From contig NZ_JANADK010000001.1 of assembly GCF_024199795.1 (NCBI RefSeq), positions 3,162,001 to 3,226,000 on the forward strand: DNA of 64,000 bases, given 5' to 3'. The position numbers and the translations under genes are program-made. Positions 9,684 to 18,740 of the stretch are shown piece after piece; the stretch's first letter is position 1; every line of letters begins with the position of its first letter. This stretch comes from Bradyrhizobium sp. CCGB01 (GTDB lineage: Bacteria; Pseudomonadota; Alphaproteobacteria; Rhizobiales; Xanthobacteraceae). The notes beneath the pieces were generated by a model, which saw nothing but the letters and a program-made list of their open reading frames with translations, had not been told where the DNA came from and did no database searches.

Positions 9684-11207
9684 ATGACCGAGGACAACAA
9701 GCCGAGTGGACCCGACCTGACCAAGGGCGTGTCGCTGACGGAGTTCAAGGACGGCAAGCTGCTCGGCCATGTCGGCGAGGAGGATGTTCTTCTGGTGCAG
9801 GCCGGCAGCGAGATCTTTGCGATCGAGCCGGCTTGCAGCCACTACCACGGCCCGCTCGCCGAGGGATTGGTGGTCGGCGACACCATTCGCTGTCCCTGGC
9901 ATCACGCCTGCTTTTCCCTGCGCACCGGCGAGGCCACCCGTCCGCCGGCGCTGAACGCGCTGGCGGTGTGGGAGGTCTCGCGCGATCGCGACAGGATCAT
10001 CGTTCAGCGCAAGCGCGAGGCAGCGAAGCCGTCGGCAGCTCATCGCAGCGCGCCGACGCCGGAAAAATTCGTCATTGTCGGCGGCGGCGCGGCCGGTTTT
10101 GCGGCAGCCGAGACGCTCCGGCGCGAGGGCTTTGCCGGCGCCATCACCATGCTCAGCGACGACGGCGCGATGCCGGTCGACCGTCCCAACCTCTCCAAGG
10201 ACTATCTCGCCGGCAACGCACCGGAGGACTGGCTGCCGCTGCGGGGCGAGGATTATTATCAGGACGCGGGCATCGATCTCAGGCTCAAGACGAGCGTTGC
10301 AGCGATCGAGCCGAAGGCGCGCAGCGTGACGCTGGGCAATGGCGACAAGCTGCCGTTCGACCGGCTGCTGCTCGCGACCGGCGCCGAGCCGGTCAGATTG
10401 CAGATTCCGGGCGCGGACCAGCCGCATGTGCACACCTTGCGCTCCGTTGCCGACAGCCGCGCCATCATCAAGGCGGCCGGCGGTGCCAGGCGCGCGCTGG
10501 TGATCGGCGCCAGCTTCATCGGCCTCGAAGTCGCGGCCTCCTTGCGGGCGCGCAAGCTCGAGGTGCATGTGGTCGCGCCCGAGGAGCGGCCGATGCAGAA
10601 GGTGCTCGGTCCCGAGATGGGCGATTTCGTTCGCGCGCTGCATGAAGAGAACGGCGTGAACTTCCACCTCGGGGACACCGTCGAAAAGCTCGACGGCAGA
10701 CGCGCGACGCTGAAGAGCGGCGGCGTGATCGAGGCCGATCTCGTCGTGGTCGGGATCGGCGTCAGGCCGCGCCTCGCGCTGGCCGAACAGGCGGGCCTTG
10801 CGGCCGACCGCGGCGTCAGCGTGAGCGAATATCTCGAGACCAGCATCGCCGGCATCTTCGCGGCTGGCGACATCGCCCGCTGGCCCGATCCGCATTCGCG
10901 GCAAACCATCCGCGTCGAGCACTGGGTGGTGGCGGAGCGGCAGGGCCAGGCCGCGGCGCGCAACATGCTCGGCAGGCGCGAACGTTTCGATGCCGTGCCG
11001 TTCTTCTGGTCGCAGCACTACGACGTTCCGATCAACTATGTCGGACATGCCGAGAGCTTTGACGACATTGCGATCGACGGCAGCATCGACGGGAAGGACT
11101 GCCTGCTGAAGTACCGCAAGGGCGGGCGCGTGCTGGCGGTCGCTTCAATCTATCGCGATCTCGACAACCTCAAGGCCGAGCTCGAGATGGAGCGCTCCCG
11201 CGGCTGA
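9684..11207 (+). CDS. Rieske [2Fe-2S]-FAD pyridine nucleotide-disulfide oxidoreductase (AIF-like)
   Basis: A 507-aa fusion. Residues 1-110 are a Rieske domain with cluster ligands C51/H53 in CSHYH and C70/H73 in CPWHH. From residue 128 a FAD/NAD(P)-binding reductase begins with VIVGGGAAGFAAAE, with a second Rossmann motif (VIGASFIGLEVA) and a C-terminal FAD motif (GIFAAGDIARWPD). The architecture matches apoptosis-inducing-factor-like (AIFL) reductases and ferredoxin reductases of dioxygenase systems. No dioxygenase gene is nearby, so its electron acceptor is unknown. It lies 19 bp after folE with AAGGAG before its ATG. Confidence 0.9.
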   Translation: MTEDNKPSGPDLTKGVSLTEFKDGKLLGHVGEEDVLLVQAGSEIFAIEPACSHYHGPLAEGLVVGDTIRCPWHHACFSLRTGEATRPPALNALAVWEVSRDRDRIIVQRKREAAKPSAAHRSAPTPEKFVIVGGGAAGFAAAETLRREGFAGAITMLSDDGAMPVDRPNLSKDYLAGNAPEDWLPLRGEDYYQDAGIDLRLKTSVAAIEPKARSVTLGNGDKLPFDRLLLATGAEPVRLQIPGADQPHVHTLRSVADSRAIIKAAGGARRALVIGASFIGLEVAASLRARKLEVHVVAPEERPMQKVLGPEMGDFVRALHEENGVNFHLGDTVEKLDGRRATLKSGGVIEADLVVVGIGVRPRLALAEQAGLAADRGVSVSEYLETSIAGIFAAGDIARWPDPHSRQTIRVEHWVVAERQGQAAARNMLGRRERFDAVPFFWSQHYDVPINYVGHAESFDDIAIDGSIDGKDCLLKYRKGGRVLAVASIYRDLDNLKAELEMERSRG

Positions 11208-11224
11208 AAACGCCGCATTCGATC

Positions 11225-11238
11225 TTGATTTAGGTCAA
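11225..11238. promoter_or_regulatory. FixK/FNR-type box upstream of the hdeD-like gene
   Basis: TTGATTTAGGTCAA fits the TTGAN6TCAA pattern bound by FNR/FixK2 proteins in rhizobia. It lies about 100 bp before the ATG of the HdeD-like gene, a plausible activator distance. It is a motif match only. Confidence 0.5.
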
Positions 11239-11336
11239 TGTTGCTGCCGCCGGCGGCTGCTCTGCTGGCTGTCGACCCGGAGCGGCTCGTGCTATCCTGG
11301 CGTGTGCCTCCGGGCTTCGCTTGCAGGAGTGGCGTC

Positions 11337-11912
11337 ATGACAACTGCTTCGGATACTTCCCAACATCTTGGTCTTGGCTCGGGCATCGCGGCGTTACATG
11401 CCAAATGGGGCTGGATCGTCGCGCTCGGTGTCGTCTACCTCATCGCCGGCTTCGTCGCGCTCGGCAGCGTGGTGATGGCGACGGTGGCGAGCGTGATCGT
11501 GGTCGGTGCCATGATGATCGTCGCCGGCGCGGCGGAGATCATCGGCGCGTTCCAGATGAAAAGCTGGGGCAAGTTCTTGATCTGGGCCTTGCTCGGCGTG
11601 CTCTATGTCATCGCGGGCTTCCTGACCTTCGAGAACCCGCTGTTCGCGGCAGTGCTGCTGACGCTGTTCCTGGGCGCGTCGCTGATCGCCTCGGGCGCGG
11701 TCCGGCTGTTTCTCGCCTTCAGCATGAAGCGCGAAAGCCCGTGGGTGTGGGTGGCGCTGTCGGGCGCCATCACGCTGCTGCTCGGACTGCTCATCGTGGC
11801 GCGCTGGCCGGTGAACAGCGTCTATATCCTCGGCCTGTTCCTCGGCATCGACCTGATCATGGCGGGCGCCGGCTGGGTCAGCCTGGGCTTCAGCCTGCGG
11901 CGGCGCCGCTAG
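11337..11912 (+). CDS. HdeD family membrane protein
   Basis: A 191-aa protein with about six hydrophobic segments, the small inner-membrane fold of the HdeD/DUF308 family named after E. coli acid-resistance protein HdeD. The segment GWIVALGVVYLIAGFVALGSVV near the N-terminus is typical of the family. ATG 11337 follows GCAGGAGTGG, a good ribosome-binding site. The longer in-frame opening at 11238 has none and would place the start in the upstream regulatory region. The FixK/FNR-type box at 11225-11238 suggests induction under low oxygen. The molecular function is not established. Confidence 0.85.
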   Translation: MTTASDTSQHLGLGSGIAALHAKWGWIVALGVVYLIAGFVALGSVVMATVASVIVVGAMMIVAGAAEIIGAFQMKSWGKFLIWALLGVLYVIAGFLTFENPLFAAVLLTLFLGASLIASGAVRLFLAFSMKRESPWVWVALSGAITLLLGLLIVARWPVNSVYILGLFLGIDLIMAGAGWVSLGFSLRRRR

Positions 11913-12028
11913 CTACCAGCAACTCGACGCAAGACCGTCTTGCGGAACTCCGCTGAGCTGATGCGCTGACAGAAAAGCAGCACGCTGCGCGCTCGGGTCG
12001 CGCGGACGATCATCACTGGGGAGAAACC

Positions 12029-13240
12029 ATGAAAGCTGCTTTGGCCCTGGCCGCAGCGCTGGCTGCCGCCTGCCTGTCCACACCAGTCTCCGCGCAAAAG
12101 TCCTACGGTCCCGGCGTCAGCGACACCGAGATTAAGATCGGCAACACCATGCCCTATAGCGGCCCCGCATCGCCGCTCGGCATCACCGGCAGGGTCATTT
12201 CGGCCTATTTCGACGAGGTCAACGAGAAGGGCGGCGTCAACGGTCGCAAGCTCAACCTGTTGTCGCTCGACGACGCCTTCTCGCCGCCGAAGACCATGGA
12301 AGCCGCGCGGCGCCTCGTCGAGGGCGATGGTGTCGCCTTCATCTTCGCGACCATGGGCACGGCACCGAGCTCGGCGATCGCGAAATATCTCAACAGCAAC
12401 AAGGTGCCGCAGCTGTTCCTGATCAGTTCGGCCTCGAAGTGGAACGATCCCGCCAACATGCCGTGGTCGATGGCGCTGCCGTGGGCGCCGAACTACACCA
12501 GCGAGGCCGCGATCGACGTCGCCTATGCCCGCGCCAAGAACCCGAATGCGCGCTTTGCGGTGCTCTACCAGAACGACGACGCCGGCAAGGAGTATCTGCG
12601 CGGCGTCAAGGAAGCGCTCGGTGCCGACGCAGACAAGGCGATCGCGATGGCCTCGAGCTTCGAGGTCGCCGATCCCACCGTCGATTCCCAGGTGCTGACG
12701 CTCGCGAGCACCAAGGCCGACGTCTTCATGATTTATTCGGTGACGCCGCGCGCCTGCGCGCAGGCGATCCGCAAGGCGCACGAGGTCGGCTGGCAGCCGA
12801 CGCGATTCCTCGCCTCCGGCTGCGCCAACAAGGCAACCGTGATGGTCCCCGCCGGTCTCGATGCCGGCAAGGGCGTGCTCTCGCTCGGCTCGCTCAAGCC
12901 GTTCGTCGAGGCGCCGAAGGACGATCCGGCGATGACGGCCTATATCGAGTTCATGAAGAAGCGCCTGCCCAATGCCGACATCAACAACGTCGCCGGCCTC
13001 TATGGTTACACCGTCGCCGAGGCGCTCGTCGTCCTGCTCAAGCAGTGCAAGGACAATCTGACGCGCGAGAACATCATGGCGCAGGCGTCCAACCTGAAGA
13101 ACGTGCCGCTGTCGCTGCTGATGCCCGGCATCACGCTCAACACCACCCCGCAGGATTTCCGCCCCATCAAGGACGGTTATATGCTGCAGTTCGACGGCAA
13201 TGACTGGATCGTGGCGAGCGAGCTGCTGCGCGGGACGTGA
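12029..13240 (+). CDS. ABC transporter periplasmic binding protein, branched-chain amino acid type
   Basis: A 403-aa type I periplasmic binding protein of the LivJ/Peripla_BP_6 family. The signal peptide ([21 protein letters not shown], cut before QKSYGP) is followed by [20 protein letters not shown], the usual family opening. The ligand may be a branched-chain amino acid, an amide or an aromatic acid, since this family is greatly expanded in Bradyrhizobium. No permease or ATPase genes adjoin it. The following gene encodes an acyl-CoA dehydrogenase, so uptake of a carboxylic or aromatic acid is possible but not shown. GGGGAG lies before the ATG. Confidence 0.92.
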   Translation: MKAALALAAALAAACLSTPVSAQKSYGPGVSDTEIKIGNTMPYSGPASPLGITGRVISAYFDEVNEKGGVNGRKLNLLSLDDAFSPPKTMEAARRLVEGDGVAFIFATMGTAPSSAIAKYLNSNKVPQLFLISSASKWNDPANMPWSMALPWAPNYTSEAAIDVAYARAKNPNARFAVLYQNDDAGKEYLRGVKEALGADADKAIAMASSFEVADPTVDSQVLTLASTKADVFMIYSVTPRACAQAIRKAHEVGWQPTRFLASGCANKATVMVPAGLDAGKGVLSLGSLKPFVEAPKDDPAMTAYIEFMKKRLPNADINNVAGLYGYTVAEALVVLLKQCKDNLTRENIMAQASNLKNVPLSLLMPGITLNTTPQDFRPIKDGYMLQFDGNDWIVASELLRGT

Positions 13241-13277
13241 GGGGCGACCGACAGGCTCTCTCCGCGAGTTCGCAATC

Positions 13278-13367
13278 GTAGGGTGGGCAAAGGCGCCCAT
13301 GCGCCGTGCCCACCACCTCTCTCGGTCGCAAAAAATGCGTGGGCACGCTTCGCTTTGCCCACCCTAC
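13278..13367. repeat. Palindromic intergenic repeat, GTAGGGTGGGC type
   Basis: Perfect 14-bp outer arms (GTAGGGTGGGCAAA and TTTGCCCACCCTAC) enclose an inner pair of complementary segments (GCCGTGCCCAC / GTGGGCACGC). The head resembles the GTAGGATGGG head of the REPs flanking the transposase at 50032-50565. Confidence 0.8.
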
Positions 13368-13403
13368 GATACTGACGCGCGGCGAAGCGAACAGGAGACC
13401 ACG

Positions 13404-14621
13404 ATGGACTTTCAACACTCCGCCCGTTCGCTGGAGCTCCAGGAGCGCGTCCGCCAGTTCATGCGGGTGCATGTCGAGCCCGTCGAGGAGCTCTATTACG
13501 AGCAGGTCAAGCCTGAGGCCACGCGCTACAAGACGCCGCCTGTGCTCCAGGACCTGAAGCGGCTGGCGCGGGAGCAGGGGCTCTGGAACCTGTTTCTCTC
13601 CGGCGAGCATGGACCGGGCCTGACCAATCTCGAATACGCGCCCGTGAAGGAGATCATGGGCCGCATCCTCTGGGCGCCCGAGATCTTCAACTGCTCGGCG
13701 CCCGACGTCGGCAACATGGAGGTGCTGGCGAACTACGGCACGAAGGCGCAGCAGGAGCGCTGGCTGAAGCCGCTGCTCGACGGACGCATCCGCTCCGGCT
13801 TCTCGATGACGGAGCCGCAGGTCGCCTCCAGCGACGCCACCAACATCCAGTGCGAGATCAGGCGCGACGGCGCCGACTACGTCATCAACGGCCGGAAATG
13901 GTTCACCTCAGGCGCGATGAACGAGGATTGCGAGATCCTGATCGTGATGGGCAAGACCGCGCCGGACGATCCCGACCGCCATCGCCAGCAGTCCATGATC
14001 CTGGTGCCGAAGGCGACGCCGGGCGTGCGCATCGTCCGCGACATGCTGACCTACGGCTACGACGATGCGCCGGTCGGCCATCCCGAAATCGTCTATGAGA
14101 ATGTCCGCGTGCCCGCGGAGAACATTTTGCTCGGCGAGGGCCGCGGCTTCGAGATCGCGCAAGGCAGGCTCGGCCCCGGCCGCATCCATCATTGCATGCG
14201 GCTGATCGGCTGCGCCCAGCGCGCGCTGGAGCTGATGTGCCAGCGCGCGGTCTCCCGCGTCGCCTTCGGCAAGCCGCTCGCCGAGCAGGGCTCGGTGAAG
14301 GAGGACATCGCGCACTCCTTCTGCGAGATCGCGCAGGCGCGGCTGCTGACGCTGCAGGCCGCCGACAGGATGGACCGCGAGGGCAACAAGGCCGCGCGCG
14401 ACCTGATCGCCGCGGCCAAGATCGTGGTGCCCAGCATGGCCGCCCGTGTCATCGACCGCGCCATCCAGATCCACGGCGCCGCCGGCGTCTCGCAGGACAC
14501 GTTCCTCGCCCGCGCCTATGTCTACGCCCGCTTCATCCGTATCGGCGACGGGCCGGACCAGGTGCATCTCGCCGCCGTCGGCAAGGAGCTGATCAAGCGC
14601 GGCGGGGTGATGGCGGGGTAG
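13404..14621 (+). CDS. Acyl-CoA dehydrogenase family protein
   Basis: A 405-aa flavoprotein of the acyl-CoA dehydrogenase superfamily, which oxidises acyl-CoA thioesters to enoyl-CoA and passes electrons to ETF. Family features are [17 protein letters not shown] at the FAD/substrate site, the central beta-domain region [11 protein letters not shown], and the C-terminal helices with [15 protein letters not shown]. It is close to the ACAD10/11-like subgroup common in Bradyrhizobium. ATG 13404 is chosen because it follows ACAGGAGACC; the longer in-frame opening crosses the palindromic repeat. The upstream binding protein and this gene share a strand, but the repeat separates them. Confidence 0.92.
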   Translation: MDFQHSARSLELQERVRQFMRVHVEPVEELYYEQVKPEATRYKTPPVLQDLKRLAREQGLWNLFLSGEHGPGLTNLEYAPVKEIMGRILWAPEIFNCSAPDVGNMEVLANYGTKAQQERWLKPLLDGRIRSGFSMTEPQVASSDATNIQCEIRRDGADYVINGRKWFTSGAMNEDCEILIVMGKTAPDDPDRHRQQSMILVPKATPGVRIVRDMLTYGYDDAPVGHPEIVYENVRVPAENILLGEGRGFEIAQGRLGPGRIHHCMRLIGCAQRALELMCQRAVSRVAFGKPLAEQGSVKEDIAHSFCEIAQARLLTLQAADRMDREGNKAARDLIAAAKIVVPSMAARVIDRAIQIHGAAGVSQDTFLARAYVYARFIRIGDGPDQVHLAAVGKELIKRGGVMAG

Positions 14622-14772
14622 GAGTTCCGCGCCCGCGACAGCAATTCTTGCCCGATTGGCCCTGAACAGCATCGTTTCAGGCCGTTGCGGGATTGTTTCG
14701 GATCATTGTAGCACAATAGTAACTACTCCTGATTGAGAGTGGCGCCGATCACGCTTTGTCAGGTTCACGCAG

Positions 14773-16287
14773 GTGAATGAGAATAGATCGCCTGCGCTCA
14801 AGCAAGGCGCCCTTGCCCTGCCGGGAGACGACTTCAGCACGCGTCAACGCTGGCTGGTCGTGGCCGCGATCCTCCTGACGGCCTTGCTCGTCCAGATACC
14901 CGTCATTCTCAATGCGGATCTGGGCTGGCTTCTCACCGTCAACGAGAAGATCCTGGACGGCCGCAAGCTCGGGATCGACCTCTTCGAGTCCAATCCGCCG
15001 CTGTCGGTCTACATGTACATGCCCGGGGCGCTGCTCGCACGAATGACCGGCATTGCACCCGAATTCATCGTGATCGTCCTGGTGATCGTCGAGATCGCCG
15101 GCGCGCTTTTCGTGATCGATCGCACCGCCGCGGTGGCAAGGCTGGGCGCTCGGGAGAGGAGTTTTTCGACCTGGTCCTTTGCGTTCCTGCTCGCAATCCT
15201 TCCGGGCGCGATCTTCGGACAACGTGAGCACATCGCCGTCATCGCGCTGACCCCCTTTATCGCCGTCACCGCACTGCGCTGGCGCGGGCTCGATCCCGGC
15301 CGGCTCGCGATCCTCGCCGGGGTGGGCGCCGGGTTGGCCATGAGCATCAAGCCCTTCTTTGCCCTGGTGGCAGCTCTCCCGATCATTCTCGGGGCCGTCC
15401 GCCAGCGCTCTTTCAGGCCTCTGTTCCCCCCTGAGGCATGGACGGCCGCGGCTGTCGTCATCGGTTACGGGGCAGCGGTCGCGGCCTTCTTTCCCGCTTA
15501 TTTCTCCACCTATGCTCCGATGGTCGCCGAGGCCTATCTGCCGATCAGGAGGGAGCTCGGCAGCCTGCTTCCCGTCCCGATCGCCGTGATCGGCGCTTCG
15601 CTTGGATTCCTGCGCCTGCTCGGTCCGCAAAATCTCAGAATGGGGAGCAACGCCATTCCCTGGCTGGCCGCATCGGTGGGCGGCGCCGCGAGCTTCCTGC
15701 TTCAAGGCAAGGGGTGGCCGTATACGGCTCTCGCGCTGTGTCTGTTTGCGATTGCGGGGCCGCTGCTGCAGTGTTGCACAAAGACGTTGCGGGCGCCCAT
15801 CGTCATCGGCGGCCTTGTAACCGTCGTTGCCATCGGGCTCTATCTGTCGTCGCCCGCCCCGGGATTTCCGCCGCTGCAGGCGCGCGTCGATGCCCACGTG
15901 AAGCACCCGCGGCTGCTCACGATCACCGACCACATCGGCCTCGGGCATCCGCTCGTCCGTCAAATCGACGGCATCTGGGTGGGCAGCTCCTGTGCGCAAC
16001 TCCTCTCGGCAGGCGCAATCCTGCGCCTGAACAACTCGCAACCGACTGAAGCCGAGCGGGCAAGACTGGACGGCATCATCAATTTCGAGCGGCGGCAATT
16101 GCTGGCGGACCTGCAAGGTGGCCGCCCGAATGTCATTCTCGTCGATACCAGTCTGCTGAGCTCGTTCCCGTTCGACTGGCTGGCCTGGGCCAATTCCGAT
16201 CCCGAGCTTCAGAAGGAACTAAGCCGTTATCGCGAAGTCGAAGACGTCGGGCGTGTTCGCATCTTCGTCGATCAATCGGGATCCTAG
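14773..16287 (+). CDS. Polytopic membrane protein, possible lipid-linked glycosyltransferase
   Basis: A 504-aa protein with a cytoplasmic N-terminus, about ten hydrophobic helices and a C-terminal extracytoplasmic region of about 150 residues. The layout recalls GT-C/GT39-like glycosyltransferases (first helix, then a loop with LGIDLFESNPPLSVYMYMPG), but I do not recognise a definite catalytic motif. The start is GTG 14773, preceded by CAGG. It overlaps the convergent LysR gene by 4 bp at its 3' end. It appears monocistronic, and the function is unknown. Confidence 0.72.
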   Translation: MNENRSPALKQGALALPGDDFSTRQRWLVVAAILLTALLVQIPVILNADLGWLLTVNEKILDGRKLGIDLFESNPPLSVYMYMPGALLARMTGIAPEFIVIVLVIVEIAGALFVIDRTAAVARLGARERSFSTWSFAFLLAILPGAIFGQREHIAVIALTPFIAVTALRWRGLDPGRLAILAGVGAGLAMSIKPFFALVAALPIILGAVRQRSFRPLFPPEAWTAAAVVIGYGAAVAAFFPAYFSTYAPMVAEAYLPIRRELGSLLPVPIAVIGASLGFLRLLGPQNLRMGSNAIPWLAASVGGAASFLLQGKGWPYTALALCLFAIAGPLLQCCTKTLRAPIVIGGLVTVVAIGLYLSSPAPGFPPLQARVDAHVKHPRLLTITDHIGLGHPLVRQIDGIWVGSSCAQLLSAGAILRLNNSQPTEAERARLDGIINFERRQLLADLQGGRPNVILVDTSLLSSFPFDWLAWANSDPELQKELSRYREVEDVGRVRIFVDQSGS

Positions 16288-17192
16288 CTGCGTCTTCTTC
16301 GCGTTTCGTGATGGCGGAGCGCATCGACGATCACCTTGAACGCCGCGGAGTTCTGCCGCGAGGTCGGATAATAGATGTAGTAGCCGTCGAACTCCGGCGA
16401 CCAGTCGTCGAGCACGATGACGAGCTCGCCGGACCGGACCTGCCGTGCCACCATGTCTTCAGGGAGATAGGCAATGCCGAAGCCTTTCACGGCGGCGTCG
16501 ATCATCGCACGGGAGTCGTTGAAGGTCAGCTGCCCCTCGACGCGCACCCTGAGGTCGGGACCGTTCCTGGCGAACTCCCAGACATAATGTCCGCCGGCCG
16601 CCGCGCGCCGCTTGATGCAGACGTGCTTCAGGAGATCCTGGGGGTGCTTCGGTCTCGGATGCTCTTTCAGGTAGGCAGGCGAGGCGACCGCGACCAGCCG
16701 CCAGTCCGGGCCGATGCGCACCGCGATCATGTCCTTCTCGACGCTCTCGCCGAGGCGGATGCCGGCATCGAAACCGTCTTCGACGATGTTGCGAAATGCC
16801 GTGTCGAGGCTGAACTCGACCTTGATGTCGGGATATTTCTTCAGGACTGGCGCCAGCTTCGGCCAGACCGCTTTTTCGAGCGCATGATCCGAGAGCGTCA
16901 TCCGGATGGTGCCCGACGGCTTGTCGCGCAGGGACATCAATGCCGCGATATCGCGCTCGATCTCCTCGATGCGGGGCGCAACCGATTGCTGAAGCCGTTC
17001 GCCAGCCTCGGTCAGGCCGACGCTTCGCGTCGTGCGCGTGAGGAGCCGCAGGCCCATCTGCGATTCGAGGCGCTTGATCGTATGGCTGAGCGTCGACTGC
17101 ACGACGCCCAGTTTCGCAGCGGCCTTGGTGAAGCTGCGCTCGCGGGCGACGGCCACGAAGGCCAGCAGATCGTTGAAGTCCTGAGCTGCCAT
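16284..17192 (-). CDS. LysR family transcriptional regulator
   Basis: A 302-aa LysR-type regulator. The N-terminal winged helix-turn-helix covers residues about 1-60 (FNDLLAFVAVARERSFTKAA, then LSHTIKRLESQMGLRLLTRT). The LysR substrate-binding domain follows from about residue 90. ATG 17192 is taken as start, with a GTG nine bases upstream as the alternative. It is divergent from the NepI-like exporter, and the shared intergenic region holds an inverted repeat. By the usual LysR logic it should control that exporter and itself. The effector is unknown. Confidence 0.9.
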   Translation of the reverse strand: MAAQDFNDLLAFVAVARERSFTKAAAKLGVVQSTLSHTIKRLESQMGLRLLTRTTRSVGLTEAGERLQQSVAPRIEEIERDIAALMSLRDKPSGTIRMTLSDHALEKAVWPKLAPVLKKYPDIKVEFSLDTAFRNIVEDGFDAGIRLGESVEKDMIAVRIGPDWRLVAVASPAYLKEHPRPKHPQDLLKHVCIKRRAAAGGHYVWEFARNGPDLRVRVEGQLTFNDSRAMIDAAVKGFGIAYLPEDMVARQVRSGELVIVLDDWSPEFDGYYIYYPTSRQNSAAFKVIVDALRHHETRRRRS

Positions 17193-17216
17193 GGCCGTCA
17201 CTATTCATGGCCAGCG

Positions 17217-17251
17217 TCGATTAATGCAAGCAAATTATAGCGGCTAATCGA
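17217..17251. promoter_or_regulatory. Inverted repeat, candidate LysR operator
   Basis: TCGATTA at 17217-17223 and TAATCGA at 17245-17251 are perfect 7-bp arms separated by 21 bp of AT-rich sequence, located between the divergent LysR and MFS genes. The spacing is longer than a minimal T-N11-A box but lies within the extended LysR footprint. Confidence 0.45.
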
Positions 17252-17309
17252 ACGCCGCCCCGGGCTCTATGTGTCGCCGTGAACAGCGCCAGCCTGGGCG
17301 CTTTGCGAC

Positions 17310-18551
17310 ATGGGATTGCCGATGGACGTCACAGCCGATCAAGAAACGAGGCCGGCAGTGGCCGCATGGAGTGCGGTTTTCGCGGTGGCTCTTTGCGCCT
17401 CGATGCTCGTTGCATCCGAGTGGATGCCCGTGAGCCTGCTCACGCCGATCGCGGACAGCCTCCGCCTGACGGAAGGGCAGGCCGGGCAAGCGATCTCCGT
17501 GTCGGGCCTCTTCGCCATCCTCACCTCTCTCTTCATCTCGGCTGCAACGCGCGGCATCGACCGGCGATCCGTCTTGTTGTGGCTGACCGGCGTCACGCTG
17601 GTCTCCGGTGTCGTCGTGGCCTTCGCGCCCAATTACCCGGTCTTCATGATCGGGCGCGCCCTCGTCGGCATGGCTGTCGGCGGTTTCTGGTCGATGTCGG
17701 CCGCGACGATGATCCGCATCGTGCCGACCAAGGACGTGCCGCGCGCACTTGCGCTTCTCAATGGCGGCAACGCTCTCGCAACGACGATTGCCGCGCCACT
17801 CGGCAGCTTCCTCGGCCAGTACATCGGCTGGCGTGGCGCGTTCTTCTGCGTCGTGCCGATTGCAGCGCTGACCCTGCTTTGGCAGTTTTTTACGCTGCCG
17901 AGGATGCCGAGCCGGGAGCGCGCGAGCGCGGCAGCGGCCTTCAAAGTCCTGCGCCGTCCCAACGTGCCCTACGGCATGCTCGCAGCGGCGCTGTTCTTCC
18001 TCGGACAGTTCTCGCTCTTCACCTATTTGCGGCCCTTCTTCGAGACCGTGACGCGTGTCGACGTCACGACCATTTCGGCGCTCCTGCTCGTCATGGGCGT
18101 TGCCGGCCTCATCGGCACGTCGCTGATCGGATTTGTGATCCGCCAGAGCCTTTATGCGTCTCTCGTCTTAATGCCGTTCGCCATGGCGCTGATGGCGGTC
18201 GCGCTGACGGTGTATGGCGCCTCGCTTGGCGCCACGGCGACCCTGATGCTGCTCTGGGGTTTCATCGGCACGGCGGCGCCCGTAGGGTGGTGGACGTGGC
18301 TCAGCGAGGCGTTGCCCGACGATGCGGAAGCAGGCGGCGGCCTGATGGTGGCGGTCGTTCAACTCGCGATCACCGCGGGTGCCGCGGGCGGCGGCGTGCT
18401 GTTCGACAGCAGCGGCTATCGCGCCACCTTCCTGTTCAGCGCCGTCATCCTCGCTCTGTCATCGACCGTCATTCTGGTTGGTGCGTTTCGCCGCAAGGCG
18501 AAAGCCGACCCGCAATGCACGGCGTGTGTCTCGGCGAGCCCGGCTCGGTGA
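17310..18551 (+). CDS. MFS transporter, NepI-like (purine nucleoside efflux family)
   Basis: A 413-aa major facilitator with 12 hydrophobic helices. Long stretches resemble E. coli NepI (WSAVFAVALC, MPVSLLTPIADSL, IGRALVGMAVGGFWSMSAA, RIVPTKDVPRALAL, APLGSFLG), an inner-membrane purine ribonucleoside/base exporter in the DHA1 family. Two ATGs are possible (17310 and 17322). It is divergent from a LysR gene, a common arrangement for substrate-induced exporters. Export of nucleosides is inferred from resemblance only; other drug:H+ antiporter substrates remain possible. Confidence 0.87.
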   Translation: MGLPMDVTADQETRPAVAAWSAVFAVALCASMLVASEWMPVSLLTPIADSLRLTEGQAGQAISVSGLFAILTSLFISAATRGIDRRSVLLWLTGVTLVSGVVVAFAPNYPVFMIGRALVGMAVGGFWSMSAATMIRIVPTKDVPRALALLNGGNALATTIAAPLGSFLGQYIGWRGAFFCVVPIAALTLLWQFFTLPRMPSRERASAAAAFKVLRRPNVPYGMLAAALFFLGQFSLFTYLRPFFETVTRVDVTTISALLLVMGVAGLIGTSLIGFVIRQSLYASLVLMPFAMALMAVALTVYGASLGATATLMLLWGFIGTAAPVGWWTWLSEALPDDAEAGGGLMVAVVQLAITAGAAGGGVLFDSSGYRATFLFSAVILALSSTVILVGAFRRKAKADPQCTACVSASPAR

Positions 18552-18627
18552 CGCAGCGTGGTCGGGGAACGTCTGTCGGAAGCGAGCGTGCCCCCACATT
18601 GGAACAACCGCAGCAAGGAGGCATGAG

Positions 18628-18732
18628 ATGCAGATAAGGCAAGTCGGCTCCCAACCCTCAGTACGGGGTAAGGAGCCGATCAGGCGCGACGGGGTGATGG
18701 GGTCGGCAGCGCCGGCTGAGCGCCGGCGCTGA
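18628..18732 (+). other. Possible 34-aa ORF with strong ribosome-binding site (remnant?)
   Basis: AAGGAGG sits six bases before an ATG that opens a 34-codon frame (MQIRQVGSQPSVRG...). The opening faintly resembles the N-terminus of aldo/keto reductases (M-x-x-R-x-L-G-x-x-G-x-x-V). The frame ends inside the hairpin at 18707-18731. It could be a tiny gene or the decayed start of a lost reductase. The evidence is thin. Confidence 0.25.
18707..18731. terminator. Strong hairpin between convergent genes
   Basis: CAGCGCCGGC and GCCGGCGCTG form a perfect 10-bp stem with a 5-nt loop, just beyond the stop of the minus-strand DUF1254 gene and facing the NepI-like gene. No U-run follows, so it is a terminator-like structure rather than a canonical terminator. 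Confidence 0.45.
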
Positions 18733-18740
18733 TCGCGATC

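Noticed and set aside
17279..18637. Plus-strand frame of 452 aa in the MFS gene
   Set aside because: The other frame encodes a clear 12-helix MFS protein. This one is Arg/His-rich with no membrane pattern.
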